DNA of 64,000 nt from Flavobacterium zepuense. Lineage in GTDB: Bacteria > Bacteroidota > Bacteroidia > Flavobacteriales > Flavobacteriaceae. The position numbers and the translations under genes are program-made. Every line of letters begins with the position of its first letter. Within the stretch, counting starts at the first letter, position 1. Shown here piece after piece: positions 25,686-34,765 of the stretch. The notes beneath the pieces were generated by a model. That model saw nothing but the letters and a program-made list of their open reading frames with translations. It ran no database searches and was not told where the DNA came from. The stretch spans positions 248,001 through 312,000 of the forward strand of contig NZ_VJVZ01000003.1 in NCBI RefSeq assembly GCF_007097145.1, written 5' to 3'.

Positions 25686-26480
25686 TTATAAATCCTTCGC
25701 ATTGGCAATTAATTCTGCCACATCCATTACTTTAATATCATGCTCACGGTTTTTGGCTTTAACACCATCGGTAAGCATGGTATTGCAAAACGGGCAGCCC
25801 GCTGCAATAATTTCAGGCTGCGTTTCCAGGGCATCTTCTGTCCTTTCTACATTCACATCCTTATTTCCCGGCTCGGGCTCCTTAAACATCTGGGCACCAC
25901 CTGCACCACAGCAAAGGCCATTACGGCGGGAGCGTTTCATTTCTACCAGTTCGGCATCCAGTTTTTCTATAAGGTCGCGGGGGGCCTCATAAATATTGTT
26001 TGCCCTGCCTAAATAGCATGGGTCATGAAACGTAATTTTTTTGCCCTTAAACTGGCCGCCCTCTACAGTTAGCCTGCCGTCATCCAAAAGCGATTTTAAA
26101 AACTGGGTATGGTGTACCACTTCATAGGTACCACCCAGCCCGGGGTATTCATTTTTAATGGTATTAAAACAGTGCGGGCAGGCCGTTACTATTTTTTTTA
26201 CATCATAAGCGTTTAATACCTCTATGTTTGCCATAGCCTGCATTTGAAACAAAAACTCATTACCGGCCCTCTTAGCGGGATCTCCAGTGCAGCTTTCCTC
26301 TGTTCCCAATACGGCAAAAGTCACCTTGGCGCTGTTTAATATCTTAACAAACGCCTTGGTTATTTTTTTAGCACGGTCATCAAAACTACCCGAACAGCCC
26401 ACCCAGAATAAAACTTCCGGCTGCTGCCCTGTAGCCATCATATCGGCCATTGTAGGAACTGTGATATTTTCCTGAGTCAT
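25686..26480 (-). CDS. CCG-domain (Fe-S) oxidoreductase subunit
   Basis: A 264-aa protein of the heterodisulfide reductase subunit B/LutA-like CCG family: two Cys-rich CCG modules bind a non-cubane Fe-S cluster. Present are LFWVGCSGSFDDRAKK, ACPHCFNTIKNEYP, HDPCYLGRAN, GLCCGAGGAQM and AGCPFCNTM. Such proteins accept electrons from a ferredoxin-type partner; the membrane Fe-S protein encoded just upstream (26957-28288) is the obvious one. Physiological substrate unknown. Compact gene spacing of 3-10 nt supports an operon. Confidence 0.9.
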   Translation of the reverse strand: MTQENITVPTMADMMATGQQPEVLFWVGCSGSFDDRAKKITKAFVKILNSAKVTFAVLGTEESCTGDPAKRAGNEFLFQMQAMANIEVLNAYDVKKIVTACPHCFNTIKNEYPGLGGTYEVVHHTQFLKSLLDDGRLTVEGGQFKGKKITFHDPCYLGRANNIYEAPRDLIEKLDAELVEMKRSRRNGLCCGAGGAQMFKEPEPGNKDVNVERTEDALETQPEIIAAGCPFCNTMLTDGVKAKNREHDIKVMDVAELIANAKDL

Positions 26481-26483
26481 AAT

Positions 26484-26948
26484 TTAATCTTCGTCGTGCT
26501 TACCATCATCAAAAACCTGAATGGTAACCTCTTTTTCAATTAAGTTTGTAAACCTGCCCCTGTATCGTGTAGCCTTAACAAGGTGGTTGTCTATCCAGTG
26601 GTAATTACCCCCGCGCGGTTTGCCCATAAGCATACCGTGGTATTTAAAACCGTGCTCTTTAAGCCAGGTTTCTGTAACTTCCCTATGTGCTTCTGTACGC
26701 GATGTAAAGAAAAATATAATATGCCCTTCGTCATACCATCCATTCAGCGTTTCCAGTGCATCGGGGTACACTTCGGCAGTAACCATCCTTTCGGGCTCCT
26801 CGTTAGGGATATCGTCGCAAATGGTACCATCAATATCAATCAGGTAGTTTTTAATACCCGGAGGCAATATTGGGCTTAAATGTTCGCCATTTTCTGTAAT
26901 CGGCTGAAGGTTCTTTTCGATATCCTCGTTTTTCATTATATGTGTCAC
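26484..26948 (-). CDS. HAD-like phosphatase, small
   Basis: A 154-aa HAD-superfamily protein with the nucleophile motif YLIDIDGTICDD (Asp38-x-Asp40), a Ser/Thr-containing FFTSRTEAHREV (motif II) and HWIDNHLVKA (acid loop). The fold is complete enough for a small phosphatase without a cap. Databases sometimes call this phosphoheptose isomerase, which is not supported. Start could be residue 5 (Met, 26936). It sits between two Fe-S oxidoreductase genes with 8 and 3 nt spacing, so it is probably co-expressed with them. Substrate unknown. Confidence 0.85.
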   Translation of the reverse strand: MTHIMKNEDIEKNLQPITENGEHLSPILPPGIKNYLIDIDGTICDDIPNEEPERMVTAEVYPDALETLNGWYDEGHIIFFFTSRTEAHREVTETWLKEHGFKYHGMLMGKPRGGNYHWIDNHLVKATRYRGRFTNLIEKEVTIQVFDDGKHDED

Positions 26949-26956
26949 TTTAAACT

Positions 26957-28288
26957 TTACAATTCTTCTCTCCAGTTAAGCCTGTCCATCTGGCTGTACT
27001 GCCACGGCGCGCCATTGTTCTCTATATTGGTCATCATACCGTTAAGCTCTTTAGGCGCAGCGCTCTGCTCCATAACAAGAAAACGCCTCATATCCATAAT
27101 GATTGACAGCGGATCTATATTTACCGGGCAGGCCTCTACACAGCCGTTGCATGTGGTGCATGCCCAAAGTTCTTCGGGTGTTATATAGTCGTTTAATAAT
27201 GATTTACCATCATCAACAAACGTGCCTTTATTTTTATCGATGTTCTTACCCACCTCTTCCAGCCTGTCTCTGGTATCCATCATGATTTTTCTCGGAGATA
27301 GTTTTTTACCCGTAAGGTTGGCCGGGCAGGAAGATGTACACCTGCCACACTCAGTACAGGTATAGGCATTAAGTAGTTGCACCCAGTTAAGGTCCTGTAC
27401 ATCACTTGCACCAAATTTTGCCGGTTCTTCACCTTCGGCCGGGGCCGGTTGTGCAGCAAAAGGGTCGGCATTAGGATCCATCATTAATTTAACCTCGGCG
27501 GTAACCGAATCTAAATTTTCAAATTTACCTTTAGGGTCCAGTCTTGCAAAGTAGGTATTGGGGAAAGCTAACAGTATGTGTAAGTGTTTAGAGAAATAAA
27601 GGTAGTTCATAAACGCAAGGATGCCGCAAATGTGTAACCACCATGCCGCACGTTCGATTATCATAACCGTGCCTTCACTCATTCCGCTAAATAATGGGGA
27701 TATCAATCCTGAAACTGGAAAAGCGCCCGCTTTTGTAAAATGCTCGGCACCTATGGTTTGTAAATGAAAATCGGCAGCATTCATGGCAAGGAAAAGCACC
27801 ATTAGTACAGTTTCAAAATACAGGATAATGTTTGCATCGCTTTTAGGCCAGCCTTTAAGGTCGCCGTGGGCAAACCTCCATAGTTTAATAACATTACGGC
27901 GTATCCAAAACGTTACAACCGCAACTATTACACCAAGTGCCAACACTTCAAAAAAGCTTATCAGGAAATTATAAAACCCTCCCATAAACGAGAAAATGCG
28001 ATGGGTACCAAAGATACCATCTATTATAATTTCGAGAAGTTCGATGTTGATGATAACAAAGCCTACATATACTATTATATGCAATGCCCCCGATACCGGC
28101 CTGCGCACCATTTTAGACTGCCCAAGGGCTATCATGGCCATGTTGTTCCAGCGGGCCGAAGGATTATCAAACCTGTTAATGCTCCTGCCCAGTTTGATAT
28201 TGCGCCACAGCTTTTTAATGTTCATGGCAAAGTAGCCAAAACCTGCGGCGAGTATAATAACAAACAGGATATTATCTATGTAACTCAT
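26957..28288 (-). CDS. Membrane (Fe-S) oxidoreductase subunit
   Basis: A 443-aa membrane protein. Several spans (about residues 6-25, 70-95, 110-130, 160-185 and 225-245) carry a nitrate reductase gamma/HdrE-like quinone-binding region, then a cytoplasmic double [4Fe-4S] domain: CTECGRCTSSCPANLTG near 320 and CTTCNGCVEACPVNIDP near 385. This fits the membrane partner of the CCG protein, moving electrons between quinones and a soluble donor. The actual redox couple is unknown. Confidence 0.9.
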   Translation of the reverse strand: MSYIDNILFVIILAAGFGYFAMNIKKLWRNIKLGRSINRFDNPSARWNNMAMIALGQSKMVRRPVSGALHIIVYVGFVIINIELLEIIIDGIFGTHRIFSFMGGFYNFLISFFEVLALGVIVAVVTFWIRRNVIKLWRFAHGDLKGWPKSDANIILYFETVLMVLFLAMNAADFHLQTIGAEHFTKAGAFPVSGLISPLFSGMSEGTVMIIERAAWWLHICGILAFMNYLYFSKHLHILLAFPNTYFARLDPKGKFENLDSVTAEVKLMMDPNADPFAAQPAPAEGEEPAKFGASDVQDLNWVQLLNAYTCTECGRCTSSCPANLTGKKLSPRKIMMDTRDRLEEVGKNIDKNKGTFVDDGKSLLNDYITPEELWACTTCNGCVEACPVNIDPLSIIMDMRRFLVMEQSAAPKELNGMMTNIENNGAPWQYSQMDRLNWREEL

Positions 28289-28321
28289 ATAGTAAAGGTA
28301 AGTAGCGCCCTGAGGTGGGCA

Positions 28322-29305
28322 CTATTCAGTCTTTTCAGTTTTTTTGTCTTTTTTATCGTCTTCGGCAGGCTCTACGTACGGAGTGCCTTTTTTACCAAAG
28401 ACAGAGAAATGAACGTAACGCTTAGGATTGTTCTTAAGGTCGGCTAACAATAATTTTAACTCATTAGATGCATCTGTAAGATTATTGTACATGGCATCAT
28501 CTTTAAGCAACTTGCCAAGAGTACCTTTACCTGCTTCTACATCATTAATAATATGATCTACATTAGCAAGCGACTGTTCCAGCTTTCTTACCGCCTGGCC
28601 CAGGTTTGCACTGTTTATAGAGTCGGATATTTTTGCAAAGTTAGCACTTGTACGGTTAAGGTTCGCCATAGTAGCATCTATGTTGCTCCTGTTACCGGCT
28701 ATAGTACCATTAAGGCTATGTGCCGCCTGGTTAAATTCTCTCATGGTACTGCTCATCTCTGCAATAGCAACCCTAAGGTTTTGCTGTGTTTGCTTATCAA
28801 ACACATTACTAAGATTGTGAAGTAAGCTATCGGCAGTTACTACGGTAGCCTCTACTTTAGTTTGCAATGGCGATAATTTTTCACCTACAACACTAAGCAT
28901 ACCCGGCTTTAAGCCGCTTTGCAGATAGCTGCCATCTTCGGCAAGATCAGTATTTTTTGTATCAGGAATTAATGCAATTTGTTTTCCCGAAAGGCCAAAG
29001 CCCGGCTCATATAATGTTGCGTGGCTTGTTTTAGAGATAGGAAAATCAGTTTTTACCTGAAGCTCTACTAAAAGGTCGCCTTTTACAAGGTCTTTAAACT
29101 GTATAGATGTTACCTTACCTACAACAAGCCCGTTAAGAGTAACAGGTGCAGATGGCGACAATCCTTCTACATCACTATATATTACGTAATAAGTTTGGTA
29201 TGAGTTAAAAAGGTCTCTTCCTTTTAAAAAACTGTAGCCCCAAATAAATAATAAAATGGAAACTATTACCAGTATTGCCGTCTTTGCTTCTCTTGTTATT
29301 TTCAA
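28322..29305 (-). CDS. MlaD/Mce-family periplasmic lipid-transport protein
   Basis: A 327-aa protein with one N-terminal membrane anchor (AILVIVSILLFIWGYSFLKGRDLF) and a single Mce/MlaD domain (YYVIYSDVEGLSPSAPVTLNGLVVGKVTSI and LYEPGFGLSGKQIALIPD). A helical C-terminal half follows. Mce proteins form rings that carry phospholipids between membranes with an MlaFE-type ABC transporter; no permease or ATPase lies next to this gene here. It follows the amidase gene in the same direction, 66 nt apart, as in many Flavobacteriia. Confidence 0.92.
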   Translation of the reverse strand: MKITREAKTAILVIVSILLFIWGYSFLKGRDLFNSYQTYYVIYSDVEGLSPSAPVTLNGLVVGKVTSIQFKDLVKGDLLVELQVKTDFPISKTSHATLYEPGFGLSGKQIALIPDTKNTDLAEDGSYLQSGLKPGMLSVVGEKLSPLQTKVEATVVTADSLLHNLSNVFDKQTQQNLRVAIAEMSSTMREFNQAAHSLNGTIAGNRSNIDATMANLNRTSANFAKISDSINSANLGQAVRKLEQSLANVDHIINDVEAGKGTLGKLLKDDAMYNNLTDASNELKLLLADLKNNPKRYVHFSVFGKKGTPYVEPAEDDKKDKKTEKTE

Positions 29306-29371
29306 AACAGGTTATTTTTTTAACAAATGTAGGATAAATAAATTAGTAATATGTGAATATTATTCTAAAGG

Positions 29372-30538
29372 TTACCTTTTCAAAGCTTCCTGTACGGTTA
29401 TCTTTTTACCGTCTTTAAAAGCAACCACAAAGGCCGATGTATAGCCTTTAGCCTTAGCTTCCTCTAAAAGTTCTCCCCTTGCCTGGGCATAATCTGCCGT
29501 TGCACCATAAAAATACTTTATAACCTCGGTACTTGAGTCTTTAGATATATTGCTTAACCCTTTAAAGTTAGATGGGCTAAGCTCCAGAACTTTACTACTT
29601 GCAGATATCTGCACCTTAAATACTACCCCTTTATCAGCAGCTGTAACAGGTGCCGATGGTTTAGGCTCATCAGTCTTGGTTTCGGCAACCGGCTTGGCTT
29701 TAGGTTCAGCAACCGGCTTACTTACAACGGGTACTTCGGCAGGCTCTTTATAATCCTGGGTACCTGCTGTAAAATATTCTTTTTTATAAGCAACAATGCT
29801 TTTTGCTATAGATTGCGCCATTTCGTTTTGCCCAGCTTCAGAATTTAGGTACTCCCCTTCCGGTTGGTAGGATAAAAAGCCCAGCTCTATAAGTATGCTT
29901 GGCATAGCTGTTTTGTGTAGAACCCAAAAAGGCGCCTGCTTAACGCTTCTGTTCTTTCTTTTAACCACATTGGTAAAGCCATCCTGCATTTTACTGGCCA
30001 GGTCTATACTCTGGTTAATGTTTTGTTCCTGCTGCAATACTATACCTATTATAGTCTCGGGGGCATTAGGGTCAAAGCCTGCGTATTTTACCTTATAGTT
30101 ACTTTCTAATGTAATTACCGAGTTTTCGTGCTTGGCAACTTCTAAGTTAGACGCGTTCTTAGTGGGACCTATAACAAAGGTCTCGGTACCAAAAGCCGTT
30201 TTTTTAACTTCGCCGTTACAGTGAATGGAAACAAAAATATCGGCATCGGCCTTGTTAGCAATATTAGGCCTTTCGGTAAGTTCTATAAAAACGTCGGTTT
30301 TACGGGTAAAGATTACCTGCACGCCCTGGTCTTCCAGCAATTTTCCCACCTTTAGCGCCACATTCAACGCAATATTTTTCTCGATAAAGCCATGATAAAT
30401 AGCACCATAATCTTTACCGCCGTGGCCCGGATCGAGCACTACCCTGAATTTTGAGTTGCCCTGCCCAAAACTTGCGCCGCAAAATATAATAAAAGCAAAA
30501 AAAGCCAGTTTTAAATTTGTGTTTCCTGTCATTGTCAT
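29372..30538 (-). CDS. N-acetylmuramoyl-L-alanine amidase with SPOR-like C-terminus
   Basis: The 388-aa product cleaves the amide bond between muramic acid and the peptide stem in peptidoglycan. A signal peptide (through about 25) is followed by a zinc Amidase_3 domain: VVLDPGHGGKDYGA with the first His, EKNIALNVALKVGKLLE, SIHCNGEV with another His, and the C-terminal SILIELGFLS with the catalytic Glu. Residues 255-300 are a Pro/Lys/Ala linker. The last 80 form a SPOR-like peptidoglycan-binding domain (VFKVQISASSKVLEL). An in-frame ATG two codons later is an alternative start. Confidence 0.94.
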   Translation of the reverse strand: MTMTGNTNLKLAFFAFIIFCGASFGQGNSKFRVVLDPGHGGKDYGAIYHGFIEKNIALNVALKVGKLLEDQGVQVIFTRKTDVFIELTERPNIANKADADIFVSIHCNGEVKKTAFGTETFVIGPTKNASNLEVAKHENSVITLESNYKVKYAGFDPNAPETIIGIVLQQEQNINQSIDLASKMQDGFTNVVKRKNRSVKQAPFWVLHKTAMPSILIELGFLSYQPEGEYLNSEAGQNEMAQSIAKSIVAYKKEYFTAGTQDYKEPAEVPVVSKPVAEPKAKPVAETKTDEPKPSAPVTAADKGVVFKVQISASSKVLELSPSNFKGLSNISKDSSTEVIKYFYGATADYAQARGELLEEAKAKGYTSAFVVAFKDGKKITVQEALKR

Positions 30539-30579
30539 TTGGTTATAATGTTGCTTGTGTTATAATTACAATTAGTGAT

Positions 30580-30587
30580 TAATTTTG
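30580..30587 (+). promoter_or_regulatory. -7 element inside the 5' end of the longest lptD frame
   Basis: TAATTTTG is an exact TAnnTTTG match. It lies just 5 nt after a GTG at 30575 that could otherwise be taken as the lptD start, so the true start should be downstream. Confidence 0.5.
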
Positions 30588-30604
30588 CCAAAAATATTGT
30601 AAGT

Positions 30605-33355
30605 TTGACACTCCAAAAAATAAGCCACACTGATACAAAAATAGTATTAAAACCATTGCGTACAAACTTATTTCATATCGTTTTATCATCATTTTTCCTA
30701 ACATTAGGTAGTATTCAGGTTTCGGCTCAGGACCTTCCGGGTAAAAAAAATCCGATACCTGCTGTACAACAGCCTGATACCACAAGGATAACGACAGATA
30801 ACCCCATACTTACCGACACTACCAGTGTTGCCAATACTCCTATTACTGATACCATAAAACCTAAAAAGAAACAGGGGCTGGATGCAGTAACAAGGCGAAA
30901 AGCTAAAGATTACGAGAAAATAGATCAACGTAAAAAAGAGCTCACTTTGTATAATGAGGCCGAATTATATTATAAGGATATAGAACTTAAGTCGGGTATT
31001 ATTGTCATGAAATATGATACCGATGAAGTTTTTGCCGGCCGCATTAAAGACTCATTAGGTAATTACACACAGTACCCTTACTTTAAACAGGGCAGCAGCG
31101 TGGTGGAAGCCGACTCGATACATTTTAATACTAAAACCAAGAAAGCACGCGTTTGGAACTCGCGTACCGATCAGGGTGAGTTTAGGGTTATGGGCGAGAT
31201 CACTAAAAAAGAAAACGACTCCGTTTACTTTATTAAAGGTGCAAAGTTTACCACATCTAAAAATATGAAAGACCCGGAGTATTATTTTTACTCCAACAAA
31301 ATAAAATTTGTTCCGGGCAAAAAGGTAGTTGTAGGGCCTACTAATATGGTTATTGCCAATGTGCCTACGCCGGTGGGATTACCTTTTGCATTTTTCCCTA
31401 TGAGCGATAAGGCAGAATCCGGCTTAATATTCCCTACCTATGGCGACAGTAACTCACAAGGTTACTACCTGCAAAACGGTGGTTACTATTTTGCCCTTAG
31501 CGATTATTACGACCTTACCGTTACCGGAGATTATTATACCAATGGTAGTTACGGGTTAAGGTTTGAAACCAATTATGCTAAACGATATAATTTTAGCGGT
31601 AATCTTAACGTGCGTTTTGAAAACCTCATTACCAGCGAGAGAGGTTTACCCGATTATACCCGGGCAAAAAACTACAATATACAATGGTCGCATAACCAGG
31701 ATGCTAAGGCAAGCCCGGATAGCAGGTTCTCGGCCAGTGTTAATTTAGGTTCAAGCAAGTATTTCAGGCAGTCGTTAAATACTGTAAACGTAGGAGCATC
31801 ATTGGTAAACACCATGAACTCATCAATATCCTATTCTAAAACATTCAGGAGTGTACCACAGGTAAACTTATCGCTTACAGCCACCCACAGCCAGAACACG
31901 AATACTGAAGTCATTAACATGACGCTGCCTACCCTACAGGCCAGTGTAGACAGGATATTTTTATTTGCTCCTGCCGATGCACCTAAAAAAGGTTTTATAA
32001 AAAACATAAACTTACAATACAACCTTCGTGGCGAAAACAGGATACAAACGTATGACTCCTTGTTTTTTAAACCCCAAATGTTTAGGGATGCCAAAAGCGG
32101 TTTGCAGCATACCATACCACTAAGCACAAACTTTAAGGTATTTAAATATTTTAGTGTTTCGGCAAGTACCAACTATCAGGAAACATGGGTAATGAATACC
32201 ATTAGGAGAGAATTTGTAAACGATTCATCTATTGTTAGGGATGTAAAAGGATTTGACTCTTTCCGTACCTATAATTTCTCAACAAGTATTGGTACTACCA
32301 TATATGGTACGTTTAACTTTGGAGATGACAGAAAATTACAAGCCATACGCCACGTTATGCGTCCGTCGCTTACATATACCTACACGCCGAGTTTTGACCA
32401 GTATTGGGATACCTACCAAATAGACGCTAACGGTAATTATGCCGATTACAGCCGGTTTACGGGTGGTTTATACTCACCACCGGGGCAGGAATATAGTAGT
32501 AATGTAGGTATTGCAGTAAACAATACCTTTGAGGCAAAAGTTAGGGATGACGAGAACGAAACCGCTACCGAGCCTAAAAAAGTTATGCTGCTAAACAACC
32601 TTAACTTTACCACCAGCTATAACATGGCTGCCGACTCATTAGCGTGGTCTCCCCTAAGGGTTACGGCAGGTACCAATCTTTTTAAGGAAAAGATGAATAT
32701 TAACTTTGGTACTACATTAGATCCTTACGCTATTAACAACTCCGGACAAAGGATAGACACTTATAATATTGATAACGGCGGTAGCCTTTTCAGGCTTACC
32801 AGCGCTAACATTACCATGAACTACTCTGTTGCCAGCAGCGACGGCAAATCGGGTCAGGGTAAAGATGAAGACAGCCAAACCGCACGTAACGGTGGCCGTA
32901 CCGATGACTTGTTTGGTAGCGCAACCGACCTGAGCGACAGCAGGCAGAGCCTTTTTAAGGACGATGAAGATACCGATAAAAAGGAAGATAAATCGGAGGG
33001 TGGATTTTATAATGCAAAACTGCCGTGGGATTTGCGACTTGCCTACTCCTTAACATATACTAACAATAACCGAGAAAAAAAGATCAGTGGCAGCTCTTTA
33101 ATGGTATCGGGCAACCTTGATATTACTCCGCGCTGGAAGATGGGCTTTTCTACCGGTTACGACTTTGTGCAAAAGGGCGTTACTTTTACCCAATTGCGTT
33201 TTGAAAGAGACCTTTTAAGCTGGAGGATGGATTTTAACTGGGTTCCGTTTGGCGATAATACTTACTGGGGCTTTTTTATAGGGATAAAATCATCGGTACT
33301 TAGCGATATTAAATACGATAAGCGCCAGGTGCCTGATCAAAGGGTTGGTAATTAA
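30605..33355 (+). CDS. lptD: LptD-like LPS assembly outer-membrane protein
   Basis: LptD forms the beta-barrel that inserts lipopolysaccharide into the outer leaflet. The product of about 916 aa has a signal sequence (LFHIVLSSFFLTLGSIQVSAQ), an N-terminal OstA/LptA-like jellyroll region (SGIIVMKYDTDEVFAGRI; VEADSIHFNTKTKKARVW), and then a long beta-barrel region with alternating amphipathic strands and NSQGYYLQNGGYYFALSDYYDLTVTGDYY, ending SDIKYDKRQVPDQRVGN. The start is uncertain: GTG at 30575 precedes the promoter element at 30580-30587, so TTG at 30605 is preferred. It overlaps the next gene only if a later alternative start there is used. Confidence 0.88.
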   Translation: MTLQKISHTDTKIVLKPLRTNLFHIVLSSFFLTLGSIQVSAQDLPGKKNPIPAVQQPDTTRITTDNPILTDTTSVANTPITDTIKPKKKQGLDAVTRRKAKDYEKIDQRKKELTLYNEAELYYKDIELKSGIIVMKYDTDEVFAGRIKDSLGNYTQYPYFKQGSSVVEADSIHFNTKTKKARVWNSRTDQGEFRVMGEITKKENDSVYFIKGAKFTTSKNMKDPEYYFYSNKIKFVPGKKVVVGPTNMVIANVPTPVGLPFAFFPMSDKAESGLIFPTYGDSNSQGYYLQNGGYYFALSDYYDLTVTGDYYTNGSYGLRFETNYAKRYNFSGNLNVRFENLITSERGLPDYTRAKNYNIQWSHNQDAKASPDSRFSASVNLGSSKYFRQSLNTVNVGASLVNTMNSSISYSKTFRSVPQVNLSLTATHSQNTNTEVINMTLPTLQASVDRIFLFAPADAPKKGFIKNINLQYNLRGENRIQTYDSLFFKPQMFRDAKSGLQHTIPLSTNFKVFKYFSVSASTNYQETWVMNTIRREFVNDSSIVRDVKGFDSFRTYNFSTSIGTTIYGTFNFGDDRKLQAIRHVMRPSLTYTYTPSFDQYWDTYQIDANGNYADYSRFTGGLYSPPGQEYSSNVGIAVNNTFEAKVRDDENETATEPKKVMLLNNLNFTTSYNMAADSLAWSPLRVTAGTNLFKEKMNINFGTTLDPYAINNSGQRIDTYNIDNGGSLFRLTSANITMNYSVASSDGKSGQGKDEDSQTARNGGRTDDLFGSATDLSDSRQSLFKDDEDTDKKEDKSEGGFYNAKLPWDLRLAYSLTYTNNNREKKISGSSLMVSGNLDITPRWKMGFSTGYDFVQKGVTFTQLRFERDLLSWRMDFNWVPFGDNTYWGFFIGIKSSVLSDIKYDKRQVPDQRVGN

Positions 33356-33356
33356 T

Positions 33357-34301
33357 ATGGATAGTGTTAGTTCGAGGAGAAGCTTCTTTCATTTTTACGT
33401 TAGTCTTACGGGGTTATTTGCATTATTTTGTTTTCTTTCGTTTGCTTTCATAAGTACCTTCTTACAGGAAATAAGCAAGGGCAACAAAGAAAATAAAATT
33501 TACTTTCTGCCGCTTTTAGGAATTGCTTTGCTTATTGCAGCATTTTATTTACTAATACGGTATCATAAAAATACCCCAAAGATAATTATAACCGAAAAAT
33601 CCATCCAGGTAAACCGTAGGTTTTACAAGCTAAGCTATATAAAAGACGTAACGTATACCGGCAGGCAAAAATTTGAAGACATGCTACCCCACTATAAAGA
33701 GGCGGCAAAAATAACTTTTACCAATGGCGATGTAGTTTTTATATATGACGAGCTGTATGAAAATTCAAGTGAATTAAAAATGTACCTTGACGCATTACTA
33801 AACCCAGAAAAAACCGTTTTGAGCCGCCCTACTTCTACCAAAATAAATATTGAGGGCGAACATTTTTACAATTATAAAAAACCATTATTATTTAGTCTTA
33901 CGGGTGCCACATTTGTACTCTTTAGTGGTTTTTTCTTATGCATGTTTATTGTGTTTATTGTCTTACATCAGCATATTGCATCATGTTTTTTCCTGTTAAT
34001 ACTCCTTATCATATATTACTTTATGTCGGCTCAACTGTATTACTTTAGTATTAACGAAAAATACCTTGTGGTTAGAAATCACGTTATATTTAGAAAGAAA
34101 ATTATTTACACTTTAAACGACATAAAAGAAATTGTTTTAGTACCAATCGAAAATCGCGCACCAAATGCCTTAAGAGTTATTACAAACAATTATAAAAATA
34201 AACGATATTATGCCGCCACGTTATACGATAGCGACTGGCAGAAACTTAGAGATCACCTTGAAAAAGAGGGTGTAAACGTTAGAAACGAATTATATTTTTA
34301 A
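33357..34301 (+). CDS. Membrane protein with PH-like fold, unknown function
   Basis: A roughly 314-aa integral membrane protein. Two hydrophobic spans (FHFYVSLTGLFALFCFLSF; FLPLLGIALLIAAFYLLI) precede a soluble bPH2-like stretch with charged strands, then two more spans (LFSLTGATFVLFSGFFLCM; SCFFLLILLIIYYFMSAQLYY) and a second such stretch ending in RNELYF. The repeated two-span plus beta-domain layout suggests a duplicated YdbS-like protein. The ATG at 33357, 1 nt after the lptD stop, is preferred over a start at 33345 inside it. Very AT-rich compared with lptD. Function unknown. Confidence 0.75.
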   Translation: MDSVSSRRSFFHFYVSLTGLFALFCFLSFAFISTFLQEISKGNKENKIYFLPLLGIALLIAAFYLLIRYHKNTPKIIITEKSIQVNRRFYKLSYIKDVTYTGRQKFEDMLPHYKEAAKITFTNGDVVFIYDELYENSSELKMYLDALLNPEKTVLSRPTSTKINIEGEHFYNYKKPLLFSLTGATFVLFSGFFLCMFIVFIVLHQHIASCFFLLILLIIYYFMSAQLYYFSINEKYLVVRNHVIFRKKIIYTLNDIKEIVLVPIENRAPNALRVITNNYKNKRYYAATLYDSDWQKLRDHLEKEGVNVRNELYF

Positions 34302-34311
34302 TACATAAATT

Positions 34312-34692
34312 ATGAAAAAGATTATTTTTACAGATAAAGCTCCTGTTCCTATTGGGCCATACAGCCAGGCGGTGCTTGCAGGCAATACGCTTTACACATC
34401 AGGGCAGATACCTCTTACCCCTGCGGGCGACCTTGTTATAGGCTCTATAGAAGACGAGACCAAACAGGTTATGGAAAACATGAAAGCCGTTTTGGAGGCT
34501 GCCGGTGCCACTTTTGACGATGTTGTTAAAGCAACCATTTTTATTAGTGACATGAACGATTTTGCCAAAATAAACGCAGTATACGGCAGTTACCTAAATG
34601 AAGAGTTTGCCCCTGCTCGCGAAACCGTACAGGTGGCACGCCTGCCTAAAGATGTTAATGTAGAGATATCTATGATAGCTGTAATTAACTAA
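34312..34692 (+). CDS. ridA: RidA family enamine/imine deaminase
   Basis: RidA hydrolyses reactive 2-aminoacrylate and related enamines released by PLP enzymes, protecting branched-chain amino acid synthesis. The 126-aa product is full length: GPYSQAVLAGNTLYTSGQIPLTP, the helix EDETKQVMENMKAVLEAAGATFDDVVKATIFI, NAVYGSYL, and the PARETVQVARLPKDVNVEISMIAV end with the conserved Arg. It is last in the lptD unit and ends at a bidirectional terminator. Confidence 0.95.
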   Translation: MKKIIFTDKAPVPIGPYSQAVLAGNTLYTSGQIPLTPAGDLVIGSIEDETKQVMENMKAVLEAAGATFDDVVKATIFISDMNDFAKINAVYGSYLNEEFAPARETVQVARLPKDVNVEISMIAVIN

Positions 34693-34711
34693 AACTTAGT
34701 TTTAGCCAAAT

Positions 34712-34749
34712 AAAAAAGGGTTGCAACACTATTGTTGCAACCCTTTTTT
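34712..34749. terminator. Bidirectional terminator between ridA and the kinase gene
   Basis: AAAAAAGGGTTGCAAC (34712-34727) pairs perfectly with its complement (34734-34749) over a 6-nt loop. T-runs in both directions serve the converging ridA and N-acetylglucosamine kinase genes. Confidence 0.9.
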
Positions 34750-34765
34750 ATGTAATAGCTGTAAA

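Noticed and set aside
26484..26948. Phosphoheptose isomerase name for the HAD protein
   Set aside because: The DIDGT nucleophile motif and HAD layout are clear, and no SIS domain is present.
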